In this document: piece after piece, positions 37,201 through 46,400 of the stretch
Numbering within the stretch: position 1 is the stretch's first letter
Layout: each line of letters starts with the position of its first letter
DNA from: Candidatus Electrothrix aestuarii
GTDB lineage: Bacteria; Desulfobacterota; Desulfobulbia; Desulfobulbales; Desulfobulbaceae
Direction: 5' to 3'
Assembly: GCA_032595685.2 (NCBI GenBank)
Contig: CP159373.1
Span: 3,871,907-3,935,906, forward strand
Length of the DNA stretch: 64,000 nucleotides
Translations under genes and position numbers: made by a program
Notes under the pieces: model-generated
What the model was told of the DNA's origin: nothing
Database searches by the model: none
Seen by the model: the letters and a program-made list of their open reading frames with translations, nothing else

Positions 37201-37631
37201 TCGGTCTCGGAAAGGCAGCGGAACTGGCTGCATACGGGCTGCAGGATTCTGAAAAAATGTGCGCGCTCAGAGACCGTCTCGAAGCGGGCATCAAAAAAAT
37301 TGTCCCGGATGCGCAGCTGAACGGGCATCCAGAGCTCAGGCTTCCCAATACCTTAAACATGACCTTTCCCGGAATTCGGGGGGAATCACTTGTTATTGCT
37401 CTGGACCAGCACGGGATCTCCATTTCGTCAGGATCGGCCTGCAAGACTGGTTCGCCAGAACCCACGCATGTACTGACCGCTATGGGAAAAAGCGCGGAAG
37501 AAGCACATTGCTCGCTCCGCTTTTCGCTGTCGCAACAGACCGGTGAGGAGGAAATTGATGCCGTTCTTGAGGAACTTTCTCAGGTTCTTGAAGAAATGAA
37601 AAATACGATCCGCTTTCTTTCCTGTAAATAA
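34236..37631 (+). CDS. Metallopterin-dependent ergothioneine synthase (molybdopterin oxidoreductase-cysteine desulfurase fusion)
   Basis: 1131 residues. Residues 1-720 are a DMSO-reductase-family subunit: a 4Fe-4S binding GICGICPAGC...MICKKGEH at the start, VVWGANPATDSPP and VIDPRRTET pterin motifs, and a C-terminal dinucleotide domain (VFNSGARTHTDFRSQHHGIPG, VEANMGGG). After a Ser/Lys-rich linker, residues about 748-1131 are a complete NifS-type cysteine desulfurase: IYLDNNATT, PLP lysine in SLSGHKFHGPKG, catalytic Cys in SSGSACKTG. The same fusion was described as metallopterin-dependent ergothioneine synthase (MES) of Caldithrix abyssi, which sulfurises hercynine without oxygen. Adjacent egtD supports this. 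The start is a TTG with GGGAG upstream. Confidence 0.85.
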   Translation: MEEQQVEYRKGICGICPAGCWVKVGRQNGKIVSMQADESHPLGMICKKGEHAAEIVYSEHRLKYPLRRTGPKGTYNFERISWDEAYSHIVEQLQRIKEESGPEAVSIYTGRGAFELSLCDMYQPRDIAVSSASNILFPFGSPNTMGVGALCYVSFAMIAPHVTMGRMLINMFTDLEHAEMIVVWGANPATDSPPLDMFRLEAAAKRGADIVVIDPRRTETVLRTGARWIPIRPGTDGALALGIIEVLIEEELLNEDFVQHWCHGFDELRTYVQHFPPERVAEITGVPADTVRELARNIVQAAGCAPVMYTGLEYSNSGIQAIRAVLTAWALAGQLDVPGGIGLAMLNSHFPINRSCNQANPNLDRAVARDTFPLYSRYRGESHAIGLVDSVLKGDPYRIRGLLIDGGSILTSWPQTPLWRETLSKLDFLVCIDRQLTADAAYADIVLPATTMFEIDSYMVYGPIFRLREKLIEPVGEARNDYLIMAELAERLGYGELFPQSEEAMIRFALQGSGFTLEEIRAAGGIAQLPAPAMEYRKWEKGSLRSDGRPGFDTPTCKFEIHSSLLSEYGYEPLPKYTEPREGPLAAPDLARSFPLVFNSGARTHTDFRSQHHGIPGLLKDNPEPCVELNRADAEDREIRTGDLVEVSTLRGSVQFRAVVSEDIVQGAVEANMGGGTPVGPAAWQQANVNELTDLSNYDEISGFPVYKALLCEVVRIEQGTSASRKSAEKKLHTGSSAPQQERSESRRIYLDNNATTDLAPSVHEAMQPFLERSHGNPSSIYRAGRTARDAMEKARRQLAGLLHTKPKRIIFTGGGSEADNLALKGAAFACQDQGRHIITSAVEHPAVLETCRFLERCGFRVTFLPVDAFGMLDPEQLRRAITDETFLVSVMMANNEVGTILPIRELAVIAHQRNVLFHTDAVQAIGKIPVNAEELDVDLLSLSGHKFHGPKGVGALYVKKGVRLEPLIHGGKQESGLRAGTENVAALVGLGKAAELAAYGLQDSEKMCALRDRLEAGIKKIVPDAQLNGHPELRLPNTLNMTFPGIRGESLVIALDQHGISISSGSACKTGSPEPTHVLTAMGKSAEEAHCSLRFSLSQQTGEEEIDAVLEELSQVLEEMKNTIRFLSCK

Positions 37632-37644
37632 AAAGAGTGACGCT

Positions 37645-39078
37645 ATGCCTAGTCTTGTAAACAATACAGATACCCTTGGAACAGGAACGCTCAGGCTCCT
37701 TGATTGCACACGATCCAGGCGACAGCTTACCTTTCGCTTCGGACTGGATGATCTGCATTTTTCCACCTCTCTCTGGTACGGTGACGTTGATTTTTACGCC
37801 CTTGAAACCCGTTTCGGCAGAGAGTTCATGCGAAAGCTCTATTTTCATATTATGGCCTTTGAGGCCAACAAGCTGATCAGCCTGCAACCGAGGTACTTTG
37901 ATACGGGGTCTTTCAGCGACCTCCAGACTGAGGCCTTTGTCCGACTCTGGAAGACGATCTATCAGCATGTCTGGGCCCAGTGGCGCTATGAAAATGCCCT
38001 GCCCGATTATGCAGGGCCTGTTCCTGTCCAGCCTATTGCTGAACATTCACCGGCAGCTGTAGAGGGCAGTCCCGGATCAATTTCGCTACTCGCCTTCTGC
38101 GGGGGCGGCAAAGACAGTCTGGTTTCTCTACGTCTGCTTGAACGGGCTGAGATTCCGTATGCCAGCTATGCTTATTCGCATTCCATTTACGGTACAGCAC
38201 CTCGGCAACATGCACTGATTGATCAGCTTCTGAACCATCTGCACCCTGAACAACGGCACAGGCACTGGGTCTACGACGACTTTATGGATGCACCCGTCCT
38301 TGACCTGCACCCTGAACTGGGGGTCAGTACCCTTACCGCTGCGGAGACCCCGAGTTCTGTTTTCGGGGTGTTGCCGCTTATCCTACAGCATGGATATCAA
38401 TATATCGGGCTTGCTCATGAACGCAGTGCGGATACAGGGAATCTGATCTGGGAACAGACCGGTGAGGAGGTCAATCATCAGTGGGGCAAGTCCTATGAAG
38501 CGGAACAGCTGATCAATGCATATATCCGATCCGAGCTGATCAAGAACGTCAGTTACTTCAGCCTGCTCAAGCCGATACACGATGTTCTGATATTTACTTT
38601 ATTGCAGGACGATGTGGAGGTGGTCGCTGCAACGCATTCCTGTAATGTCGAAAAACCTTGGTGTAAACGTTGTCCAAAATGTGCGTATGTCTGGCTGAAT
38701 TATATGGCTTATCTTCCCACGCAGAAAGTTGAGCGTATTTTTCAGTGCAATCTTTTTGATCTGCCGGAAAACCAACTGGCTTTCCGGCAGATGCTGGGAT
38801 TGGAGGCGCATACTCCCTTTGAATGTATAGGCCAGACGGATGAGGCCAAGCTGGCCTTTGAGCTGTGCCGTCGTAAAGGGCTTGAGGGAGCGGCCATGCA
38901 GACCTTTATAAACGAATGCGAGCCTCTTGACTGGAAAAAGGTGCTGGATAAATACCTTGCGGTATATGATGAGGAGTCGGCGATTCCGGCGGTGCTGTCA
39001 GTAAAATTATTGACTGTCCTGCATGCAAAAAGCCGAGAGGCAAAGCGGGAACTTGCCATTGTACTAGAGCCGAAATAG
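37645..39078 (+). CDS. PP-loop ATPase-like protein in the ergothioneine cluster
   Basis: 477 residues, soluble. FCGGGKDSLVSLRLLERAEIPYASYAYS around residue 152 is a PP-loop (SGGxDS-type) ATP-binding motif followed by a Rossmann strand. GLAHERSADTGNLIWEQTGEEVNHQWGKSYEAE and a Cys cluster C-N-V-E-K-P-W-C-K-R-C-P-K-C follow. PP-loop enzymes adenylate substrates (amide formation, sulfur transfer, tRNA editing). The closest known layout is the MurL-type epimerase family, which has a similar GGGKDS motif, so that is an alternative. It starts 13 nt after the MES stop and is probably co-transcribed. A role in processing or conjugating ergothioneine is a guess. Confidence 0.6.
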   Translation: MPSLVNNTDTLGTGTLRLLDCTRSRRQLTFRFGLDDLHFSTSLWYGDVDFYALETRFGREFMRKLYFHIMAFEANKLISLQPRYFDTGSFSDLQTEAFVRLWKTIYQHVWAQWRYENALPDYAGPVPVQPIAEHSPAAVEGSPGSISLLAFCGGGKDSLVSLRLLERAEIPYASYAYSHSIYGTAPRQHALIDQLLNHLHPEQRHRHWVYDDFMDAPVLDLHPELGVSTLTAAETPSSVFGVLPLILQHGYQYIGLAHERSADTGNLIWEQTGEEVNHQWGKSYEAEQLINAYIRSELIKNVSYFSLLKPIHDVLIFTLLQDDVEVVAATHSCNVEKPWCKRCPKCAYVWLNYMAYLPTQKVERIFQCNLFDLPENQLAFRQMLGLEAHTPFECIGQTDEAKLAFELCRRKGLEGAAMQTFINECEPLDWKKVLDKYLAVYDEESAIPAVLSVKLLTVLHAKSREAKRELAIVLEPK

Positions 39079-39093
39079 CTGGGGGCAGAGCCG

Positions 39094-42000
39094 TCACTGA
39101 TGCCCCTGCAACAAGCCCAACAACTCCTTGGCAGAAATCTTGCCAGCGGAATCTGTGCCCTCCAGCAGGCTGTCTGCCAGATCCCGTTTCTCCTTATGCA
39201 GGGCCACAATCTGCTCCTCAATGGAATCCTTCACCACCAGCCGATAAACCGTGACCGGGCGCTCCTGCCCAATCCGGTGCGCACGGTCTGAGGCCTGATC
39301 TTCCACTGCCGGGTTCCACCAGGGATCCATATGGATGACATAATCTGCTGCTGTCAGGTTGAGGCCAGCCCCGCCAGCCTTGAGGCTGATCAGAAAGACA
39401 TCCCCTTCACCATTCTGAAAACTGGCGATCCTCTCCTTTCTCTTTTTCACCGGGGTGGAGCCATCAAGGTACTGGTAGGTGATTCCCTTTGTCTCAAGGA
39501 ACTCCCTAATGATCTGGAGATGATCGACAAACTGGCTAAAGATCAGTGCCTTGTGGTTATTAGAGAGTAGCTCTTCCAGGGTGTCGGCAAAGACCTTCAG
39601 CTTAGAGCTACTGATTCCGCAGTCCGGCAGGACTAAGGAGGGATTACAGCAGAGGCGGCGCAGCTTCATGATCTCGGCCAGGATACGGAGATGCTGCTGG
39701 CCTGCACCCTCATCATCAGCATGATTGCTGATGTTTTCCAGGGCCTTGATGCGCTGGGCCTCGTAGAGCACCAACTCATCCTTACTCATTTCCACCTCAA
39801 GATTGATCTCAGTCTTGGGCGGTAACTCCTGGAGAACATCGCTTTTCAGGCGGCGGAGAATAAAGGGGCGGATGAGCTTACGGAGTCGACTGCGGGCAGC
39901 ACCATCCTGGTCCCGTTCGATGGGGCCTGCAAATCTTTCTTGAAAACGCTTAAAGGGGCCGAGCAGCCCAGGATTGAGGAAATGGAACAGAGTCCAGAGT
40001 TCGCCGAGATGGTTCTCTACGGGCGTACCCGTGGTGATCAGGCGAAATTGTGCCTTGAGCTGCATAGCTGCCTTAGAGCGCTTGGTCTGCATGTTCTTAA
40101 TGGCCTGGGCCTCGTCCAGAACTACGGTCTGCCAGTCCGGCTCAGTCAGGAGCTCTGCCTCCAGGGGGAGCAAACCATAGCTGACAATCACCAGGTCAAA
40201 GGGCTGGAGATTATCAATCATCTCTTGGCGGTTACCAGATCCAAACAGAAGCACGTTCAGGGTCGGAGCAAAGCGCCGGGCCTCTTCCACCCAGTTGGAG
40301 GTCACCGATAAGGGCGCAACCACCAGGGTTGGTCCCTGGGCTGCCCGAAGCAGGATTGCTGCCAGTGCCTGCACGGTCTTTCCCAGGCCCATGTCATCGG
40401 CCAGACAGCCACCTACCTCCCAATGGGAGAGCTGCGCCAGCCAGTGAAAGCCCTGTTTCTGGTAGTCACGCAATCCGGCCTGCAAGGTGCCCGGAACCTC
40501 GGGTTGGACTACTTCCTTGAGCTGTTTGCAATGCTGTTTCCATGCCTTGTCAGATTTAACCTGACCCGCTTCCTCGGTGAGATCATCCAGGGCCAGGGCT
40601 GCAAGGGGAGAAAAACGCACCCCTTTCCCGTGTTTTTCGGAAAAGGCGGCCAGGTCCTCCAGGCGTTTACGCAGGGCCTTGGTGATGCTGAGAAAGGTGC
40701 CATCATCCAGTTGGATAAAGCGGCCTGTCCCCTGGTCAAGCATACTGAGGAGCTTTTGCAGATCCAGGGAAAGTTCGTCGTTAATCTCCAGAGAGCCGGT
40801 GGCCTTGAACCAGTCCCGTTCTTTTTTAATCTGGAGGGAAAAGGCCGTGGAAGGTGTCTCTTTGCGGACAGAGAATTTCTCGCCCTGGGGCCATTCCAGG
40901 ATCAGGGCCTCGTCGCAGTTCTTCAACTCCAGAAGGAGTTCCAGAGCATATTCGGGATCTTCAACCTGCCATTGATTATCCACAGGTTTGATACGGTTTA
41001 AGGTAGGGCAGGCAGAGATTATATCTTTAAGCTGCTTTTTTTCTTCTGCAAAATCACGGACTGTCTGGATCTTTTTCCCGTCAATCTCGGTCAGGACATT
41101 TTTGCTGCCTCGGCCAGCCCTGAAGCTAGATCCTTCATCACCACAGGGTTTGACCAGAAATTCAACCTGCACCCCATCATGACAGGGGAGGATATGGGCA
41201 TGGGGCCGGGAATCAGCCTCGCGGGTTTCAGCTTCGGTGGCGCCATCAAGGTCGGAGAGAACCGTGACCATAGAGGAGAGTGATTCAACAACCTGCTGGG
41301 CCTTTTTAGCCCCGGACTTGGGGATGCTCATGCCCTTGCCAAGGTATTTCCCAATTTCTCGGTGTTGCTCAGTAAAGCGGTAGAGTTTGAAACGTGTCGG
41401 CGTATCTTTAATCAGCTTTGTCGTCTCATCCTGTGCAGAAGGGGGAGGAGGGGAAAGGGCGAGGCGCAACTTTCCCTTTTCTTCATTGATCTCTAGTTTT
41501 GGTTCAGACAGAACCAGTTCCACCTGGATATCGGGCTTGTCTTCAAGGAAAAGCAGGGGATGTCCGACTAAAGCTGGCAGGGCCTGATCATAATTAAATT
41601 CATATTCACTGGAATAGCCATACCAGCCAGAAGAGTAGTATTCCTGATGGATTGCCTGGCATATTCGATGGTCCTGATCTGTCAGTCCATCCAACGTGAG
41701 ATGATTATTATGCAGATTTTTGAGCCCTACTTGGCGTCCTTTGGTCCAGGTCCCCTTTTTAGTTATTTTTTGTAGCTTAGGGGTCAGGGAGCAACTGTGT
41801 GAATGCGGGCGATATTTAAATAACCAAATTAAGCGTTGTTCTGCCGAAACAGGCTGAGATATACTTGGATCGCTTAGAGAGAGTAATCCATTGAGTTTTT
41901 TCTCCCACTGGGGGACCTTCCTGACGAGTCCGGTACAGGTTGTTGTGCCGCAGGAACTATGCAGTTCCTTGGCCTGGTTCGTATTGCTGTTCTTGTTGAT

Positions 42001-43272
42001 ATTCAATTCTGCCAGGAGAGAAGATAATTCAGCAGCCAGCCAGAGATAGCCATTTTTCTTCGCCTTGTCCCTGATGTCAGCAAGATATGCGTTTTCGCCT
42101 TTCACCTTGGCCTTGTCAGTCCAGGATAGAATGAGCATGAAAATGAGGAATTGAAGAGGGTTGTCATCAAAGATATTCAGGGCACCTCGGTATGTGGCAG
42201 TATCATCCAGCCCGAGTTGCTGTTGAAATACCGACTTCATTGTCTCTGCTAAGGGGGCATAGCGGTAATGGTTTTTTATGACGATATCAATATATTCAAT
42301 GCCCTGGTGGAGCAGGGTGCTGTCATTCCCCTCTAAGAGGCTGAGCAGATGAATCACGCCCACTTCATTTTGAAAAAAGACCTTTTTCTTTCGACTCATT
42401 TTCTTGAACAGCTGGAGGTTTTCCTCAAAATACGTCCGAGCCTCTTCGTATTGTCCGTTGAGAAAACTGAGCCAGCCTGTGCGGCTGAGTCGTTCCAGCT
42501 CCCCTTCTTGTGGTAATTTTTCAATCAATGCGCGAGCATTATCCGTCTTGCCGCAGAGGAGAAAATAATCAATAAGGCTGATTGATTCTGGCTTATTGTA
42601 GAGCGAATCACCAAAGGAACTCTGTATATAGTCAATGAGTTCTTCTGCTGGTTCCAGACGAATTTTAGTGGCATGGAGCAGAAGGCCCAGCACCGAAAGG
42701 CGCATTTCAGGCTTGATTGCTTCAATGACCTGGGGAGAAAAAGGTCGGGCCAGCAGGTGGAGAAAGATACTCTCTTCAGGAGGGGTATCAGGAAGATACC
42801 TGTCAACCTTATCAAGCACAGAATAGACTTCCTCTATAGAATTCCCATGAAATAGGGCCATCTGCATGCTGCGGGCGTACTGTTTATAGTGAGTTAAATA
42901 AGTCTGGTAAGGAGCGCGGCCATCCATCATATGGGTCTGAACCGCCTCAGCAATGCGAGAGAACTCGTTATGAGCTAAGCAATCCCGCACCACCGTCTGA
43001 CGGATGGAGTCAGGGCATGCAAGCCCCTTATTTGATTTGTCTAACAGGCCCTTGCTGACCAACTCTTTCAAGAGAGGTTGAACATCCTGTGCCCGATATG
43101 GTGCATTGGTTGCATGGCAGGTGAAGCCAAGATCCTTTAAACAGTTGAGCACTCGTTTTGTTGCACAAGGTTCAACATTAATTGCAAGGATACGCACCAT
43201 AGCCTTTTGAGGAGGATCTAAGGCCAGATACTTTGCTTCCAGGTCTGAGGATATTTTTTGTGTGGTGCTCAT
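39094..43272 (-). CDS. SNF2-family DEAD/DEAH-box helicase
   Basis: 1392 residues. The N-terminal half (1-900) is a helical-repeat and adaptor region without clear family motifs. Residues about 930-1390 are the Swi2/Snf2 ATPase: Walker A LADDMGLGKTVQALAAIL near 960, VLDEAQAIKN near 1054, helicase-C YLDGSTPVKKRKERI near 1274, and DRAHRIGQERPVTVYRLVVKDSIEEQI near 1334. Such proteins remodel DNA-protein complexes or assist transcription and recombination; some are defence components. It converges with the PP-loop gene, 15 nt away. A decayed duplicate of its 3' end lies at 32641-32708. Confidence 0.9.
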   Translation of the reverse strand: MSTTQKISSDLEAKYLALDPPQKAMVRILAINVEPCATKRVLNCLKDLGFTCHATNAPYRAQDVQPLLKELVSKGLLDKSNKGLACPDSIRQTVVRDCLAHNEFSRIAEAVQTHMMDGRAPYQTYLTHYKQYARSMQMALFHGNSIEEVYSVLDKVDRYLPDTPPEESIFLHLLARPFSPQVIEAIKPEMRLSVLGLLLHATKIRLEPAEELIDYIQSSFGDSLYNKPESISLIDYFLLCGKTDNARALIEKLPQEGELERLSRTGWLSFLNGQYEEARTYFEENLQLFKKMSRKKKVFFQNEVGVIHLLSLLEGNDSTLLHQGIEYIDIVIKNHYRYAPLAETMKSVFQQQLGLDDTATYRGALNIFDDNPLQFLIFMLILSWTDKAKVKGENAYLADIRDKAKKNGYLWLAAELSSLLAELNINKNSNTNQAKELHSSCGTTTCTGLVRKVPQWEKKLNGLLSLSDPSISQPVSAEQRLIWLFKYRPHSHSCSLTPKLQKITKKGTWTKGRQVGLKNLHNNHLTLDGLTDQDHRICQAIHQEYYSSGWYGYSSEYEFNYDQALPALVGHPLLFLEDKPDIQVELVLSEPKLEINEEKGKLRLALSPPPPSAQDETTKLIKDTPTRFKLYRFTEQHREIGKYLGKGMSIPKSGAKKAQQVVESLSSMVTVLSDLDGATEAETREADSRPHAHILPCHDGVQVEFLVKPCGDEGSSFRAGRGSKNVLTEIDGKKIQTVRDFAEEKKQLKDIISACPTLNRIKPVDNQWQVEDPEYALELLLELKNCDEALILEWPQGEKFSVRKETPSTAFSLQIKKERDWFKATGSLEINDELSLDLQKLLSMLDQGTGRFIQLDDGTFLSITKALRKRLEDLAAFSEKHGKGVRFSPLAALALDDLTEEAGQVKSDKAWKQHCKQLKEVVQPEVPGTLQAGLRDYQKQGFHWLAQLSHWEVGGCLADDMGLGKTVQALAAILLRAAQGPTLVVAPLSVTSNWVEEARRFAPTLNVLLFGSGNRQEMIDNLQPFDLVIVSYGLLPLEAELLTEPDWQTVVLDEAQAIKNMQTKRSKAAMQLKAQFRLITTGTPVENHLGELWTLFHFLNPGLLGPFKRFQERFAGPIERDQDGAARSRLRKLIRPFILRRLKSDVLQELPPKTEINLEVEMSKDELVLYEAQRIKALENISNHADDEGAGQQHLRILAEIMKLRRLCCNPSLVLPDCGISSSKLKVFADTLEELLSNNHKALIFSQFVDHLQIIREFLETKGITYQYLDGSTPVKKRKERIASFQNGEGDVFLISLKAGGAGLNLTAADYVIHMDPWWNPAVEDQASDRAHRIGQERPVTVYRLVVKDSIEEQIVALHKEKRDLADSLLEGTDSAGKISAKELLGLLQGHQ

Positions 43273-43400
43273 GAATAACGATACGAATCAAGGAGAAAAG
43301 GGAAGGGCATAATTTTCTATTTCGTCTGTTTCTATAGTATTTTTCTGTGAGAGGCAAGAGTTTTTGTAAAGATGACTGCAAGAAGATTAGTGGATGAAAA

Positions 43401-43433
43401 CAAAAAAGCCCGATGCAGGAGCACCGGGCTTTA
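43401..43433 (-). terminator. Terminator of the OmpA/coiled-coil gene
   Basis: AAAGCCCG (43405-43412) pairs with CGGGCTTT (43425-43432). On the minus strand it is followed by TTTTTTGTTTTC, a classical Rho-independent terminator about 55 nt past the stop. Confidence 0.8.
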
Positions 43434-43485
43434 TGAAAGAAGATGTAATTTTTCCCGTAACGAAAAGGGACGAGTGAAGACGAGC

Positions 43486-46400
43486 TTACTCAGCGGTTAT
43501 TTGATGGAGCTCAACTCTTCGATTCATGGCCCGGCCTTCCGCAGTGTTGTTGTCTGCAATGGGGTTTTCCTGGCCGTACCCTTTACTGACAAGGAGTGCT
43601 CCGTCTATACCTTGCTCGACCAGAAATTTGCGTACAGATTGTGCCCGTTGCTCAGATATCTGCTGATTCCTTTTCGGGCTGCCCACGCTGTCAGTATACC
43701 CGGCTACTTCAAAGCGTTTTCCAGCAGCATGCGTTTTCAGTAGCTTTGCTGTTTTTTTTAGACTGCTTACGGCCTCATCCGTCAGCTTGGCAGTACCTGT
43801 TGTAAAATTCACACCGGAAAGAATGATGGTGGCGTCCACGTTGCCATCATTATCGCTATCCAGGCTTGCAGAGTCTTCGGCTTCTTGTTGGGCAGGAGAT
43901 TCGACAGTTTCTTCTTCTGTATCTTCTGCATTAATTGCCTCTGCTTGTTCTTCCTGTTCAACAGGAGCTACCTGCTCTTGTTCTGCAGGATTCTCTGTTG
44001 CTGCATCTGCTTCTTCGGCAGGAGCTTCCTCTTCCTGTACTTCCTCTTCTTGTTCGTTCTGTTGCTGTACAGTTTCCTGCTCTGCTTCAGCAGGAGCAGC
44101 AACCTGCGCTGCCATAGTTTCCTGCGCAACCTCTTGCGCAGGCTCTGCATTGCTCTGCTGGCTCAGCTGTTCCTTGAGGCGGATTATTTCTTCTTCCAGC
44201 TCTTTTACCCGTGCCTGCAAGGCGCTGAGTTCCTCTTTTGCATTTGCCAGCTCGGCCTGAGATTCTTCTGCGCTTTTCTTGATTGCATCAGTCTGGTCAG
44301 CTGTTGCAGCCTGTGCAGCCAAAGTTGTCTGCGCTTGGGCCAGAGCCTCAGTTTGGGCGGTCAGTGCCTGATCTTTTTCTTCCAGGCTCGCTTTCAGGGT
44401 GTTCAGCTCTTCCTCAAGAGCTGTTGCCTTGCTGCCAGCTTCTTCCTGGGTTTTGGCCAGCTCGGTCAGTTTTGCCTGAGCATCAGCAAGCTCTGTTGCC
44501 AGCTTTTCTTTTTCCTCCCCAGCCGCACTGAGTTCAGTAATCTGGGCCTTGGCTTGATCCAGCTCAGCTGTCAAGGCTGCTATTTTTTCTTCGGTTTCTG
44601 TAGACTGCTGTTCAACTGCCTGGAGCTCGGTCAGCTTTGCTTCCAGAGCAGCTGTTTTCTTCTGCTCTGTTGCCAGTTGTTCTGCCAGAGTGCCTGCTTC
44701 AGCTAACTGCTTCTCCAGCTCAGCAATCTTTTCCTGGGCCTCAGTAATTTTGGCAGTTTCTTGCTGGAGTTCTGTAACCTGTGCCTCCAGAGTCGCGGCT
44801 TTCTCCTGAGCAGCAACAAGTTCAGCAGCCTGTGTTTCTGTCTGAGTAAGTTGAGCCTCCAGGCTTGCGACTTTTTCCTGCACTGCGTTGAATTCTTCAA
44901 CCGTAGTGGGTAACTCGGAGAGCTGTGTTTCCAAAGAGGTTATTTTTTCCTGATTCGTAGCCAGCTGTGCCTGCAAGCCTTCCATATTGGCCAACTCGGC
45001 CTCCAGAGTTGCAACCTGCTCCTGCGCAGACTGGAGCTGCTCCTGTAAGGGCAGGAGGTCAGCAACCTGTGCTTCCAAAGCGCTGATTTTTTCTTGAGCA
45101 GCCGTCTGACTTGCTTCCTTATCAGCCAGCTGTGTTTCCAGATTTGTAACCTTTTCCTGGGCAGAGGCAACAGAGTTTTTTGCCTCCTCTACAGCGGTTG
45201 TTGCAGCACTCAGCTCTTCAGTCTTTACTTCTACTTGCTGGCTAAGCTCAGTTTCTTTTGCTTTTGCTGCTTCAAGTTCAGCAGTGAGGCGCTCCCGCTC
45301 TTGGGTTAACTCCTGCGTCCTGGACTTTTGGTCCTCAAGCTCAGTGGTTAAACGCTCAATTTCTGCCCGGACAACAGTCAGCTCTTCATCCTTACCAGCA
45401 AGACTTTGCTGTAAGGCCTGTTCTTTTTCCTGGGAGGTTGCGTAATTTGTCTCAGCAGTCTCCAGAGCTGCCTTGGTTTCAGTAAGTTCGCCTGTCAGTT
45501 GCTCAATAGAGGCCTTTGCCTCAGCAAGTTCCTGGTTTAACTTTTCTGTTTCCTTATTACGAACAAGGGTGGATTCTGTCAGGCTGGCAACCTGATTGAC
45601 TAATTCCTTGCCACTGGCCGTGCGTTCTGCCAGTTCTTTTTGTGCAGTTGCAAGCTCTTGCTGTTTTTCTTCCAGCTGTTTTTGCAACGCTGTAATCTCT
45701 TCCTGGGAAGGGGCGAGGAGGCGTTCTTTTTCTTTGCCGTACTTGAGCAAGGCCTCGATTTTGAGTTTGGATCTTTTCTCTGTTGCATGGAGGGCTGTTA
45801 TTTGGGAGGCTGCTTCGAGCAGAAGCTCTTTTTGCTGCGCCAATTCCTTTTCTTTGGCAGTGAGCTGCTCTGTCAGCTGTCCGATATTGCTATGCAGAGC
45901 CAGTTTCTCTTTTTCCAGTTCAGCCTGATGCAGGGTCTTTTGTGCTTTCAGCAGTTCAGAGAGTTCGTCTACTTTGCCGGTAAGGCTTTCCTTTTCTGCG
46001 GCCAGTTTTTCCAGCTGAGCCTGCGCTTCAGTGAATAGGGCCTGCTGGGCCTCTTTTTCTTGAACAAGCTGAGAAAACTCTTCTACTTTGCCAGCAAGGC
46101 TTTCCTTTTCTGCGGCCAGTTTTTCCAGCTGAGCCTGCGCTTCAGTGAGTCGAGCTTGCTGTGCTTCTTTTTCCTGAACAACCAGGGAAAGTTCATCCAG
46201 TTTTTCAGTAAGTGTTTTCTTCTCAGCGCTCAACGTTTCCAGCTGTGTTCGTGCTTCAGCCAAGGCAGCCTCTTGATCATCATAGGCGATCTGCTTTTCT
46301 CGCTGTTCACGACCAGCCTTTTGCAATTGTTCTTTCAGGGTTGCAAGTTCCTGCTGCTGAGCAGTTCCGGTCGCGCTTAAGGTGGTGACCTGCTCGGCAA

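Noticed and set aside
43885-44706. Plus-strand Leu/Phe/Cys-rich frames opposite the coiled-coil gene
   Set aside because: They arise from the Glu/Gln/Ala-rich codons on the coding strand and look membrane-like only by composition.
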